A stretch of DNA of 64,000 nt from Pseudoteredinibacter isoporae (lineage in GTDB: Bacteria > Pseudomonadota > Gammaproteobacteria > Pseudomonadales > Cellvibrionaceae). Made by a program: the position numbers and the translations under genes. Below, in pieces: positions 46,187 to 55,550 of the stretch (position 1 is the stretch's first letter; every line of letters begins with the position of its first letter). The notes below the pieces were generated by a model. The model saw nothing but the letters and a program-made list of their open reading frames with translations, had not been told where the DNA came from and did no database searches. The DNA lies in the NCBI RefSeq assembly GCF_011602085.1, contig NZ_JAAONY010000003.1, positions 496,001 to 560,000 on the forward strand. Direction: 5' to 3'.

Positions 46187-46684
46187 ACGGGATATTGACC
46201 GCTTGTCGCGTTTTTAAACAGAGAACCCATAAAGATCAGGGTTTCTAATAAGGAGGGGTAGCAAATCGGTTTCTCAGGAACATCCTTAAAATTCGCCAGG
46301 AGCCCTTAAATAACGGGCTTCCAGTCTATTGAGCACTCATTGGCCTATCAGAAATAATCGTGGCTATACCAGATAAGACAATGATTACGGTTTCTATATA
46401 TAGACAATAAAAATTTGTTTGTCATATTTTTCATCGTTATTTTTCCTGATCCCAATTCAGACGCAAAATATTGATTTTTTGGCCGAGGTTTCAACCTTCT
46501 TATATTAAAGAAGGAGGTACAGCGCCCTCTAAGCACGAACAAAAAACATACAACCTTCGATAAATTGAAGGCGGAAAAAATTCGAAATATTAATGACATA
46601 CGGCAACTCACTTCCGCTCCTTCCCTTGCCATTCAACGAAAATTTGCCGCTCGACCAACGGCAGATAAATTTCCGGGATTTTAT

Positions 46685-46711
46685 TAAAGCCACCCTGCCC
46701 CTGGCCGAAAA
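46685..46711 (+). promoter_or_regulatory. Sigma28 promoter of fliS-fliT
   Basis: On the plus strand this reads TAAA, 15 bases, GCCGAAAA, one mismatch from the -10 consensus. It ends 56 bases before the fliS ATG. It places the flagellin chaperone in the same FliA regulon as flagellin. Confidence 0.65.
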
Positions 46712-46767
46712 CATTTACATAACACATCTGTGCGATGACGCATCGTTAAAAACACACGGGGTATATT

Positions 46768-47151
46768 ATGTTTTACGGTTCAGGTTCTGCAGCAGCGCAA
46801 TATCAGCGAAACAACAGCTATAGCGCATTGGATGCATCGCCACATAAACTGATCAGTTTGCTCATGGGGGGCGCTTTAGACCGCTTGGCGAAAGCCAAAG
46901 GTCATGCCGAACGCGGCGAACACGAGCAACGCAGCCGCTTTATTGGTAAAGCCACCGAGATGATTGACTGTCTGCGCGAGTCACTGGACCACAAGCACAA
47001 TCCAGATATGACCCGCGACCTTGAGCAGTTGTACGACTATATGACCTTTCGTTTGTTCAGCGCCAACGCAGAGAACAGTCCAGCAATGATTGAAGAAGTG
47101 TATAGCTTGTTGCATGGCATTTATGCCGCTTGGCAGGAAATCGAAGCTTAA
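46768..47151 (+). CDS. fliS: FliS, flagellin chaperone
   Basis: FliS binds the flagellin C-terminus in the cytoplasm, prevents early polymerisation and delivers it to FlhA. The 127-residue protein has the family N-terminus (MFYGSGSAAAQYQRNN), then ALDASPHKLISLLMGGALDRL and YDYMTFRLFSANAENSPAMIEEV. The start has GGGG 6 bases upstream. In Pseudomonas-type loci fliS follows fliD; here it is on the opposite strand, divergent from the flagellin genes, more than 10 kb from fliD. It forms a short operon with a FliT-like gene. Confidence 0.95.
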   Translation: MFYGSGSAAAQYQRNNSYSALDASPHKLISLLMGGALDRLAKAKGHAERGEHEQRSRFIGKATEMIDCLRESLDHKHNPDMTRDLEQLYDYMTFRLFSANAENSPAMIEEVYSLLHGIYAAWQEIEA

Positions 47152-47279
47152 GGCTGGCCTGCTATTTGCTAACTCGCTATTTGCTAGATTGACACTTGCT
47201 TTAACCGGCAGTGAAAAAGGACAGCACCGTGGAACAGAATTTAGGGCACACTGCCCCAGCACACAAAGACAGGACTTTT

Positions 47280-47570
47280 ATGAGCGCTATTCGCAATCTG
47301 CGCCTGGCCATCATTGATGCCGCGCAAGAAGAAAGCTGGAATCAACTTCTCGATATTGACCAGCAGCTGAGAACGATCCTGGACGGGGGACAAATTGCCG
47401 GCCAGGGTGTCGCCACCGAACAAGATATTCTCGAACTCGGTCGTATTCTGGAGTGCTACCAATCTGTGATTGAGGATCTAAAGCAGCGCCAGGAAGATCT
47501 GAGCAAGCAGGCCGATGCTCTGAATAAAGCCAAGCGTGGAGCCATCAGCTATCTGAGTGTCGCCAAGTAA
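47280..47570 (+). CDS. fliT: FliT-like flagellar chaperone
   Basis: The 96-residue helical protein follows fliS by 128 bases. The start chosen is the ATG at 47280, with AGGA 5 bases upstream. The frame is open further upstream to a GTG at 47211, which lacks a ribosome site. Sequence (MSAIRNLRLAIIDAAQEESW, LLDIDQQLRTIL, ECYQSVIEDLKQRQEDLSKQ) fits the loosely conserved FliT group, which chaperones FliD. Position next to fliS supports the call more than the sequence does. Confidence 0.7.
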   Translation: MSAIRNLRLAIIDAAQEESWNQLLDIDQQLRTILDGGQIAGQGVATEQDILELGRILECYQSVIEDLKQRQEDLSKQADALNKAKRGAISYLSVAK

Positions 47571-47621
47571 TTTCCGGCCTCCGCCAAGCCAGGCGGAAGC
47601 CAAAAACGAACTACTCCCCCC

Positions 47622-47644
47622 AATTGCCACAATGGCAATTTTTT
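47622..47644 (+). terminator. First of two tandem terminators after fliT
   Basis: AATTGCCA and TGGCAATT flank a 3-base loop and run into a T-stretch. It begins 52 bases after the fliT stop. Confidence 0.8.
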
Positions 47645-47674
47645 GCCGCAGCCGAGCCTGCGGCTTTCTTTTTT
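47645..47674 (+). terminator. Second tandem terminator after fliT
   Basis: GCCGCAG and CTGCGGC are followed by TTTCTTTTTT. It directly abuts the first terminator, so fliS-fliT is well insulated from the methyltransferase gene. Confidence 0.85.
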
Positions 47675-47787
47675 GCTTAAACCTCTTACCAGACATCCTA
47701 ATAAGATACTGATTTTATTGAAATTTACCCAAACATGCTCAGCCATCAGTATTTTTGCTGCGATTGGCAAGGTATTTGCATTTTCCC

Positions 47788-47814
47788 TAAATACTCAACA
47801 GCGTTTGCAGAAAG
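47788..47814 (+). promoter_or_regulatory. Weak candidate sigma28 promoter of the methyltransferase gene
   Basis: TAAA, 15 bases, GCAGAAAG matches 5 of 8 -10 positions with exact spacing, 58 bases before the GTG start, similar to the fliS arrangement. A second match at 47678-47704 (TAAA-N15-CCTAATAA) is equally weak. The 47571-47872 gap otherwise holds only the tandem terminators. Confidence 0.3.
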
Positions 47815-47872
47815 TCGTTAAGAAATTGGCACTGTAGCAAAACGCTTGAATTAGAATTGGGAAGGCTAAATT

Positions 47873-49969
47873 GTGACACAAGCAGCGATAAGGCAGACCC
47901 CGTCCAGGGCACAAAGCGAACATCATACCGAGCTGAATCTCAGTCACGGGCAATGGAGAATTCTCAACAAGCTTTTGAGAAAATCTTCCGATTGTTACGG
48001 CGAGAGTCTGGCACCGGGAATCTCACAACAAAAGGTCGCTCAGTTACGCCAGCGTTGTCGGGAGTATTGCAAAAATATTTTGCATATCTACCCCCAGTGC
48101 GCGGATGCTCTTGCCCTACTCTCACGTATCGCTCTGGATTGTAATGAGCTGAGGAAAGCCAAGAAGTTTATCCGCCAAGCCCTACAGTATGCCCCCAATG
48201 CCAGCGTCTGCTGGTTTAGCCTGGGCCACGTATATCTGGCCGAAAACGAACACGAGAAAGCCCGTGAATGCTTTCAGAAAACAGTAAAGCTCGAACCCAG
48301 CCACTTCCGGGCGAAGGCGGCTTATGCTTACAGCTGCTTCCATCAAGGGGAAATCGTCAGCGCCTTCAACATCTATAAGCGCCTGATTCATCAAAACCCT
48401 GATGATCCCCATGTTAAAAGTAATCTGTTTGCCTGTTTAAAGCAGCTGACTGCGGACACGGATACTCCGGAACTCGACGAGCAGCTGCGGTTCTATCTGG
48501 GTCTGGAAGATGTCGACCACAGTGACCTATCACGTCTGATTGCGTCTTTGCTGGCGCACCGCTACCAGCTAAGTGACAAAAACAGCCAAGTCGATATTGC
48601 CCAGCTGAGCAAGGACACACTTTATCTACAGGCCCTTAAGGTCGTCATTTTCAGTTCGGATTTGATTGAGGATTTGAACAGTTCGGTTAGACAGCATTTG
48701 TTGTTTGCCCGGCGTTGCAATCTCGACGAATTGAATTTGAAGATTTGCCTCGCGATCCAGGCCTTTAACAATGAACATGTTATGGCTTACGACGACAGTG
48801 AGCGTCTGGTTTTGGAAGGCCGAATCCAGCAATCTGAATTGATTCTCCAGCATAAAGAGCTGGACCAGCAGCAACAGCTGACTCTGCTGGATAACTGGGT
48901 CAGTCTGGTGATGTACGAGCCCAGCAGCTGTTTTCCCAGTTTATATAACGGCGCCATGCTCAATCATATGATTGATACGGCTTCAGCAATTAATACCGGC
49001 GGCGCCCTGCTGACGAATCTCGGACAACTGCTGAAGTTGTGCTTCAGTCAGGCGGAAAAAGAAATTCGCATCGAAAGCCTTGGCACCATCAGCGATAGCG
49101 TATCTTGCCGAGTCAAAGCTCAATACGAGGAAAACCCTTATCCTCGTTGGCTGGCTCTGCCCTATCAAACGCCAACAGAATATCAGCAGGCTCTGGACAC
49201 CGCTCTGCCCGAGCATGGTTTTGTCCCCAAACAGCAAGGGCAAACCCTCCAGGTTTTAGTGGCCGGCAGCGGCACGGGTAAGCACGCCCTACAGTGTGCG
49301 CGTTATTTCAGAAACACTCAGGTAACCGCGATTGACATCAGTCATGCCAGTTTGGCTTACGCCAAGGTGAAAGCGGATCAATATCAGCTAAACAATATCG
49401 AATTTCTTCAAGCGGACATTCTGGAATTACAAAATATCAAGAAGCGCTTCGATATTATTGAATGCAGCGGCGTACTGCATCATATGAATTCTCCCCAGGA
49501 AGGCGCCAGAGTTCTAAAACAGCTGCTCAGGCCTGGCGGTATTATGAAAATCGGCTTGTACAGCGAACGGGCTCGCTCTGAAGTTGTAATGTGTCGCGAA
49601 ATGATTGCAGAACAGCAACTGCAAAGTCGTCCGAAAGATATGCGCGAACTGAGAAGGCAAATTCTCTCTCGCCCGGAACAATGGCCTGCTGTATTGTCAT
49701 CACCAGATTTCTATAGCCTGAGCGGCTGCCGTGATCTTCTGTTTCATGAGCAGGAGCACCGATTTACACCACTGCAAATCGAGGCCTTTTGTGAAGATCT
49801 GGACATGGAGTTTCTTGGTTTTGTTCGGGTACCAGCCAAACACTATCAGACCTATCGCAAGACTTACCCTCTCGATGAACGCATGCGCAACCTGGGCTAC
49901 TGGGAAGCCTACGAAGAGAGAAACCCATTAACCTTCGGTGGCATGTACCAGTTTTACGTACGCAACTGA
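47873..49969 (+). CDS. TPR protein fused to a SAM-dependent methyltransferase
   Basis: The 698-residue protein starts at a GTG with GGAAGG 7 bases upstream. Residues about 60-190 form TPR-like helical repeats (SVCWFSLGHVYLAENEHEKA, ARECFQKTVKLEP). A helical middle region follows to about 405. A class I methyltransferase domain (about 455-610) has motif I VLVAGSGTGK (461-470), the acidic residue in TAIDIS, QADILEL, and GVLHHM with LRPGG. It is preceded by a YEENPYPRW motif (418-426). It lies next to fliST and opposite flagellin and flgL, so it may modify flagellin or a sugar on it, but sequence alone does not show the substrate. It is not of the FliB lysine-methylase type. Confidence 0.85.
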   Translation: MTQAAIRQTPSRAQSEHHTELNLSHGQWRILNKLLRKSSDCYGESLAPGISQQKVAQLRQRCREYCKNILHIYPQCADALALLSRIALDCNELRKAKKFIRQALQYAPNASVCWFSLGHVYLAENEHEKARECFQKTVKLEPSHFRAKAAYAYSCFHQGEIVSAFNIYKRLIHQNPDDPHVKSNLFACLKQLTADTDTPELDEQLRFYLGLEDVDHSDLSRLIASLLAHRYQLSDKNSQVDIAQLSKDTLYLQALKVVIFSSDLIEDLNSSVRQHLLFARRCNLDELNLKICLAIQAFNNEHVMAYDDSERLVLEGRIQQSELILQHKELDQQQQLTLLDNWVSLVMYEPSSCFPSLYNGAMLNHMIDTASAINTGGALLTNLGQLLKLCFSQAEKEIRIESLGTISDSVSCRVKAQYEENPYPRWLALPYQTPTEYQQALDTALPEHGFVPKQQGQTLQVLVAGSGTGKHALQCARYFRNTQVTAIDISHASLAYAKVKADQYQLNNIEFLQADILELQNIKKRFDIIECSGVLHHMNSPQEGARVLKQLLRPGGIMKIGLYSERARSEVVMCREMIAEQQLQSRPKDMRELRRQILSRPEQWPAVLSSPDFYSLSGCRDLLFHEQEHRFTPLQIEAFCEDLDMEFLGFVRVPAKHYQTYRKTYPLDERMRNLGYWEAYEERNPLTFGGMYQFYVRN

Positions 49970-50050
49970 ACAGCAGCAAGCAATAGCATCGAAATATCTG
50001 CAGTTTGTTCTTGAGTGTTTCGACAAAGAAGAATGTTTGTTTTCGACACA

Positions 50051-50075
50051 GCCGCCTTATTCAGGCGGCTTTTTT
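50051..50075 (+). terminator. Terminator of the methyltransferase gene
   Basis: GCCGCC and GGCGGC flank a 7-base loop, followed by TTTTTT on the plus strand. It lies between convergent genes; the minus-strand side has no T-run, so flgL lacks an obvious intrinsic terminator here. Confidence 0.85.
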
Positions 50076-50119
50076 ATGTCTTGAAGGTAGGTGTCGGAGA
50101 CAGATATATAAACAGAAAT

Positions 50120-51373
50120 TTATCGTAGACTGTTGAACAAAGAGAGACCCGCAATTTTCACATAGCTTTGCTGAGCCGCCTGCAATACGAAAGATTCAAA
50201 AGACAATTGACTGCTTGCCTGGGCAAAATCCAGATCACGAATATCCGACAGCAACTCAGTACTGACCAGCTTCAAATCTTCATGCAGCTTTCGGGTACTG
50301 TCCATGGTATTCAGACGTGCACCTATTTCGGCACGAGTTTCCAGAATGCTGTTTTCAGCGGATTTTAAGTTGTTAATGGAATCTTCAATCAGCTGATTAT
50401 AGGCTTTCTTGTCTTCATCCGAGGTGCCCAGTGTTTCCAGGCCATAAATCAAACGACTGACACTGGTCAGCAAACCCTGGTTTTCAGACGATTCAATCAG
50501 AAAAGTATCACCGGTATTAGGATTGCCTTCGATCTGCACCTGAACGCCGTTGATTTCGATGGGCTTGCCCGAGATGAAGGGCTGGTTTTCCTTCAGTACA
50601 CGCCCATCGGATTTGGAGATGATATTGAAGTTTGCCTGTGCTGGCAGCCCTACCAGCGTACGCTCATCAGGATTTTGAAACTCAATAATAATATCTTCCG
50701 GATAAAATTCATCGTAGGCCTCCTGATCAACAACAACACCCACCGAAACCGTCGCCGGAGGAACCGCGGTATTGCTATCGCTGGCCAGCGTTGTAAAGGT
50801 ATTTTGAGCACTTTTGATATCCACAAAAATGTCTTTACCTGAATCACTTGCTGGAATACTTACCGTATTGGAAATCTGAATATAACGTTGACCTTCATCG
50901 CCTTCAAACAAGAAGTTTCGATTACCGGTATCCACAAAAGGCTCGGTATTGCCTTTGTAACCTGCAAACAAGTACTCACCGGAAGTGTCTTTGGTGTTCA
51001 TCAGGTTTTTCAGCTCATCAAGGCGCTGCTTTAATTCCGCTGCGATGGCTTCCTTATCCGACTGAATCAGAGCACCGTTACCGGCCTGGGTAGTCAACTC
51101 GCGCACACGAATCAAGGTATCGTTAACGGTTTTTAGCGTCGCCTCTTCCAGCTTGGCCCGATTTTCCAACAGATTAATATCTTTGATGTACTGATCGCGT
51201 GAATCCAATTCTCGTTGCAAATCCAGAATCTTGGCGGCATTCACCGGGTCATCCGAAGGCTGGAGAATACGTGTACCGGCCGAGATTTGGCTTTGGGTCT
51301 TACCCACCTGCCCGGTTAAATCGACAATTCGATTCACACTGGTGGTAAAGGTTTGAATAGATGATATACGCAT
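50120..51373 (-). CDS. flgL: FlgL (HAP3), hook-filament junction protein
   Basis: FlgL joins FlgK to the filament. The 417 residues share flagellin-like ends: RISSIQTFTTSVNRIVDLT at the start and LSDIRDLDFAQASSQLSFES near the end. The middle is a beta-rich domain. E. coli FlgL has 317 residues, so this one is moderately enlarged. It starts 14 bases after the flgK stop and ends the flgF-L operon. Confidence 0.96.
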   Translation of the reverse strand: MRISSIQTFTTSVNRIVDLTGQVGKTQSQISAGTRILQPSDDPVNAAKILDLQRELDSRDQYIKDINLLENRAKLEEATLKTVNDTLIRVRELTTQAGNGALIQSDKEAIAAELKQRLDELKNLMNTKDTSGEYLFAGYKGNTEPFVDTGNRNFLFEGDEGQRYIQISNTVSIPASDSGKDIFVDIKSAQNTFTTLASDSNTAVPPATVSVGVVVDQEAYDEFYPEDIIIEFQNPDERTLVGLPAQANFNIISKSDGRVLKENQPFISGKPIEINGVQVQIEGNPNTGDTFLIESSENQGLLTSVSRLIYGLETLGTSDEDKKAYNQLIEDSINNLKSAENSILETRAEIGARLNTMDSTRKLHEDLKLVSTELLSDIRDLDFAQASSQLSFESFVLQAAQQSYVKIAGLSLFNSLR

Positions 51374-51387
51374 AATCTCAACCTACG

Positions 51388-54300
51388 TTATCGGAAGATG
51401 CCGAGTAAGGTATCAAATGTCTGCCTTGATACATTGATGATCTGGGAAGAAGCGTTATAAATTTGCTCAAACTTAATTAAGTTGGCCGCTTCTTCATCAA
51501 GGTTCACTGCGGAAATGCTGTTCCTCTGGCTCACGGCCTGCTCATGCACTACCTTGGCAGCATCGCGATTGCTTTTTGCCTCAAAGGTTTCAGTCGCAAT
51601 TTTTTCCACAATTTGGGAATAAGCCTGCTGGAAGCTCGCCTGTCCACCAACGGTTTGTTGGTCCATTAGCTGAATCAATGCCTGGGCATTGCGGTTATCC
51701 GAACTGCCATCGGTATTGAAATCGACTGTGAATTTATCGCCCTTGTCCGGGTTCCCGCTGATGTTTAATCCATACCCCATAAAGGCAGGCTGGGCACTGC
51801 TGCTCTGGGAAAAGAAGTTACCCCGCGAGGCCGCGTCCGTTCCCAGCGTGTAACCGTCTTCCATGGTTACGGATACCTGCCCCGCAAAGGTCAGGGCCTG
51901 AACGTTACCCGCACCGACACCGTTTACCTGAAGAATATCATCGGGACGCTGAGTGCCCTGCGCAACCGCAGCCGCTAAACCCAGGGGGTCTGCACCTAAC
52001 GGGCCAGTCACCCGAAGACGGGTGGCCATATCATTATCAACAGTGTCAAAACGAATAGTGCCATCGGGGTTTTGAGCGACCGTGACCTTGCCGGCCTCAC
52101 CAAAGGCCTTATCGACTTGTGTCTGCACATGCTCCAACAGCAGCTTGGTATCGCTGAAGCTGCCTTCCAACTCAACGGTACGAGGATTACTGGCCCCAGC
52201 AGGACCATCAAACAGATCCAGACTGAAACTGTTCGGACCACCAGCATTAAAGTTCACGGGATTGTTAACGTTCACAGTGCCCAATGCTGAAGCCGGTGCT
52301 TTCCCTTTGAATTCAACACTGTCACCGGTGCCACCCTCGACCTGGAATTTCAAGTCCACGCCTTGATTGGAATATACCTTTACACTTTTACCATCACTCA
52401 CAGCGCGTATGCCCTGCGCCTGCAGATTACCGTCCGTATTAATCGCATCAGCCAGATAATCATTGGTCATCGGAGAAGGCAATGTTCCCAATAGATTGGG
52501 CTGGGAAAGTGTCAGTTGTTTTCCATTCAAATAAAATTCGAAATCAGTACCGACTCCGTTATCCTGAACATTAAATTCCGCGTAACTGGACGCCGTCGCA
52601 CTCACACCGTCGGCTTCACTCAGCAAGGCCGCTGCCGCTTGCGCCGACTGTCCCTGTGGAATCACCAACTTCTGGTTATCAATACTGCCATTGTCCAAAG
52701 TCCGCGAAATGGTGATCACCTCATCCACAATGGCATTGGGTGCTTCGGTACCGATTGGCCCCGATACCACTTCATTTGCCATAGGAGTACGAGCGGCATT
52801 GAAGCCATCGCTGATCATAAAGGTCTGGCCATCGTTACCGGGCAGGATTTCATTGCTGATGCCCGGTGTGAACTTGAGGTTTTCCAATGGGGGAACCAGA
52901 CTTATCGGATTTGACGGATCGGTATTGTCCAAAACATCGTAGGAAGTTTCCGACGTAAACTGAATCAGCAAGGGCGGTGCCAACGCACCCGACTTTTGAA
53001 AGGTCGGTAACAATTCGCCGGTTTTCGGGTCCACCGCCGATACCACATTACCTTTGGAAATACTGCCATTGCCGGTATTTCCCGAAGAGGTACCGGTCAC
53101 AATTGGTTGCGCAAAGGCCAGGCCATCCGCCTGAATACCCGTTAAGCTGATATTGCCTGCGCCATTGTGGGTGGGCTTGATAATAAACCTGTCGCCATTG
53201 CTGAAGTTGCCGCTTTCCAGGGTGATTTTAAAACCATCCATTTCAATGGTCTGGGGGAAAACGCCATCAAGACCTCCGGTTTTTACCACCGAGCCTTTGC
53301 TGTCCAGAATTTCAAAAACGCTGGGAGCACCGCCGGTTAAGCGCATCTCAAAGTTATCGGCACTGAGTTTACTGGTATCGGTAATTTCAACACTGATGAT
53401 GCGATCGTTTGGCGACTCATTCTCAACGTGATAGGCCACGCGTGACAACACCGATTCGCGATCGTTGATATCACGGAATAAGTCCGAACCGTAATGCCCT
53501 TCCAGATCCAAACCACCCGCTTGAATGCGATTCATGGTGTCGGAAATGGTAATGGCCATTCGACCCAGTTCATTGATGGCCGGATCGAGAAAGTTCTTGC
53601 GATACTCCAACAATCCGCCCATTTTGCCACCGGTGACATCCTGGGTAATGGTTTTCAGAGTCGCGCCATCTTGAATCACCAGATCCGCACGCGAGGGGTC
53701 CGCTTTACCCTGAATGGTACGCAGTTCATACGTCGTCGCACCGACTACCAGGCTTTGGCCATTACCGAAAAATACATTCGCGCTGCCATCATTCTCATTC
53801 ACCACCGACACATTCACCAGACTGGAGAGCTCTTTCATCAACTCATCGCGCTGGTCGAATAAACTGTTGGGGCCTTGAATGCTGGCACTTCCGCTGGATT
53901 CCACAATCTGCTTATTCAAAGTACCGATGGCGTTCGCGAGAATATTGATTTGTTGAGTGATGCTTTCCAGTTCATCGTTAATCCCGGAAGCAATATCCGA
54001 CATGGTTTTATCCAGGGTATTAAATCGCTCAGCCAGAATTCGACTCTGGGCCAGAACCGACTCCCGCGCCGGCAGGGATGCAGGATCATCCGATGCGGTT
54101 GCCACAGAGGCCGTAAAGGTATTCAACACTTCGGACATGGCACTGGACTTGTTAGCTAACAGATTGTCCAGGTGGGAAAGCTTATTGGAATATTCATCCA
54201 AGTGACTGTAGGTTGAGCCACTGACACGGACTTGTTCGATAACAAACTGATTGACGACCCGCTCAATATCAATGGCTTTGGCACCAGTACCAATATAACC

Positions 54301-54456
54301 CGCCGAGGTCAGGAAACTGTCCTGTGTCGCCACATCGACACGCTGGCGGCTATAGCCAGGCGTATTGGCATTGGTAATATTATTACCGGTGGTATTTAAT
54401 TGGTTTTGGCTGACCTGTAAGCCGGTACGTCCAATATTTAAAAGTCCGTTGCTCAT
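51388..54456 (-). CDS. flgK: FlgK (HAP1), hook-filament junction protein, enlarged
   Basis: FlgK is the first junction protein added to the completed hook. The N-terminal 200 residues are canonical (SNGLLNIGRTGLQVSQNQL, NITNANTPGYSRQRV, VVNQFVIEQVRVSGS), as is the C-terminus (VNLDEEAANLIKFEQIYNAS to TFDTLLGIFR). Between about 330 and 900 is a large beta-rich insertion containing Flg/FliD-like repeat strands such as NFNAGGPNSFSLDLFDGPAG. Length is 1022 residues against 547 in E. coli. It lies 23 bases after flgJ. Confidence 0.96.
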   Translation of the reverse strand: MSNGLLNIGRTGLQVSQNQLNTTGNNITNANTPGYSRQRVDVATQDSFLTSAGYIGTGAKAIDIERVVNQFVIEQVRVSGSTYSHLDEYSNKLSHLDNLLANKSSAMSEVLNTFTASVATASDDPASLPARESVLAQSRILAERFNTLDKTMSDIASGINDELESITQQINILANAIGTLNKQIVESSGSASIQGPNSLFDQRDELMKELSSLVNVSVVNENDGSANVFFGNGQSLVVGATTYELRTIQGKADPSRADLVIQDGATLKTITQDVTGGKMGGLLEYRKNFLDPAINELGRMAITISDTMNRIQAGGLDLEGHYGSDLFRDINDRESVLSRVAYHVENESPNDRIISVEITDTSKLSADNFEMRLTGGAPSVFEILDSKGSVVKTGGLDGVFPQTIEMDGFKITLESGNFSNGDRFIIKPTHNGAGNISLTGIQADGLAFAQPIVTGTSSGNTGNGSISKGNVVSAVDPKTGELLPTFQKSGALAPPLLIQFTSETSYDVLDNTDPSNPISLVPPLENLKFTPGISNEILPGNDGQTFMISDGFNAARTPMANEVVSGPIGTEAPNAIVDEVITISRTLDNGSIDNQKLVIPQGQSAQAAAALLSEADGVSATASSYAEFNVQDNGVGTDFEFYLNGKQLTLSQPNLLGTLPSPMTNDYLADAINTDGNLQAQGIRAVSDGKSVKVYSNQGVDLKFQVEGGTGDSVEFKGKAPASALGTVNVNNPVNFNAGGPNSFSLDLFDGPAGASNPRTVELEGSFSDTKLLLEHVQTQVDKAFGEAGKVTVAQNPDGTIRFDTVDNDMATRLRVTGPLGADPLGLAAAVAQGTQRPDDILQVNGVGAGNVQALTFAGQVSVTMEDGYTLGTDAASRGNFFSQSSSAQPAFMGYGLNISGNPDKGDKFTVDFNTDGSSDNRNAQALIQLMDQQTVGGQASFQQAYSQIVEKIATETFEAKSNRDAAKVVHEQAVSQRNSISAVNLDEEAANLIKFEQIYNASSQIINVSRQTFDTLLGIFR

Positions 54457-54479
54457 AATCTATTCCACTTCAAGTCGCA

Positions 54480-55550
54480 CTATTTATCCAGCAACTTAAA
54501 TTCTTGACGCTGCAGGATCTGCTTAATCTTGTCAGCGTAGTTAGGATCAGTCGCATAACCGGCTTGCTGCAATTGCTCTGCAAAACTTCCGGCATCTTTA
54601 CCCTCAGCCAAGGCGCTTTCATAGCGCTGATTTTCTTTCAACAAACGCGCATAGTCGTTGAAGCTTTCTTGAATATTGTTGTATTTTCTAAATTCCGCTT
54701 TTTCCTGAACAGCCTGTCCATTGCGGTACTCAAGCGTGTTCACAGCAACGCTGGGCTCTCCACCACGCGCTTTGATATTAAACAGATTAAAACTGCTTTG
54801 GCCTCGATCATCCTGAATGATGTGCTGGCCCCAACCCGTTTCCAATGCCGCCTGGGCGATAATGCCTTTGGCTTCAACACCCAGATAATTCGCGATGCGT
54901 TTAGCCGCTGGTGCCAACTGCTCGATAAAGTTCTCAATACTGTTGGCCATCGACTGAGTCAAACCGCCTTGAACCTCACGAGCCTTATTGGCGCCAGCGT
55001 CAATGAATGCTCGACGTGCTTCTGCAGCGTGTTCCATCTTGATGCGCATAGCTGCCAGATCGATTCCCTCAAAGGCTGAACCACGAGTAACGGCCTGCCA
55101 ATTAATGTCGCCCTGGAATTGATTGCTCGAATTGAGCTGACCTGTGTGGGAAGTCATGGAACTGCCCAATCGTTGGTCGCCACCTTCCCCAGCGTTTTCT
55201 CCACGAGAAAAGTTGTACTGGCGATTCATCTGTTGAAAGAAGGCATCCGCAAGGCCCAGTCCACGGCCATTGCTCAAGGACAAACTCATTTGGTCATCGA
55301 GCATTCCTTGATACAGCGCCGTTTCGCTGCTGTTAAGAAAATTATCCTTGCCAAAAACTTCATTGGTCTGGCGCATGGTTTTCAACATGGTTTGGATGAA
55401 CATCGCTTCAAACTGTTGAGCCACTTTGCGCAGGGATTCAGGGTCTTTGTCCCGCCCGGCCTGCTTAATGGAATTCAGGGAGTTCAGGTCGTTATAGTTA
55501 ACCCCTGCATTGGCCAGACTGGGGCGAGATAAGGTATCGAGATTTTTCAT
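54480..55550 (-). CDS. flgJ: FlgJ, rod cap and peptidoglycan hydrolase
   Basis: FlgJ caps the growing rod and cuts the peptidoglycan for it. The N-terminal rod-cap domain (about 38-108) includes KVAQQFEAMFIQTMLKTMR and GRGLGLADAFFQQM. A low-complexity linker (about 109-165) leads to the C-terminal glucosaminidase domain (about 200-356), with the catalytic Glu at 237 in AQAALETGWGQHI. Length is 356 residues against 313 in E. coli. The start codon abuts the flgI stop. Confidence 0.95.
   Translation of the reverse strand: MKNLDTLSRPSLANAGVNYNDLNSLNSIKQAGRDKDPESLRKVAQQFEAMFIQTMLKTMRQTNEVFGKDNFLNSSETALYQGMLDDQMSLSLSNGRGLGLADAFFQQMNRQYNFSRGENAGEGGDQRLGSSMTSHTGQLNSSNQFQGDINWQAVTRGSAFEGIDLAAMRIKMEHAAEARRAFIDAGANKAREVQGGLTQSMANSIENFIEQLAPAAKRIANYLGVEAKGIIAQAALETGWGQHIIQDDRGQSSFNLFNIKARGGEPSVAVNTLEYRNGQAVQEKAEFRKYNNIQESFNDYARLLKENQRYESALAEGKDAGSFAEQLQQAGYATDPNYADKIKQILQRQEFKLLDK

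Larger units (their letters stand above)
45953..46767. promoter_or_regulatory. Divergent control region between fliC and fliS
   Basis: This 815-base AT-rich gap separates the divergent flagellin and fliS genes. Its ends hold the two FliA promoter candidates listed separately. Between them are two short dyads, CCTTCTT-N6-AAGAAGG (46495-46514) and CCTTCGATAAATTGAAGG (46554-46571), which could bind a regulator. A minus-strand open frame at 46348-46632 has no clear ribosome site and no recognisable similarity, so I do not call it. The long flagellin leader (about 200 bases) is notable. Confidence 0.45.

Noticed and set aside
46185-46225. Second FliA-type promoter further upstream of the first flagellin gene (TAAA near 46218)
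   Set aside because: At the required 15-base spacing the -10 sequence does not match; the site at 46160-46186 is far better.
46508-46518. AAGGAGGT on the plus strand as the ribosome site of an unannotated gene
   Set aside because: No start codon occurs within a usable distance downstream.
46348-46632. Minus-strand open frame between fliC and fliS
   Set aside because: No clear ribosome site, no recognisable family, atypical Cys/Phe-rich composition, and it overlaps the control region.
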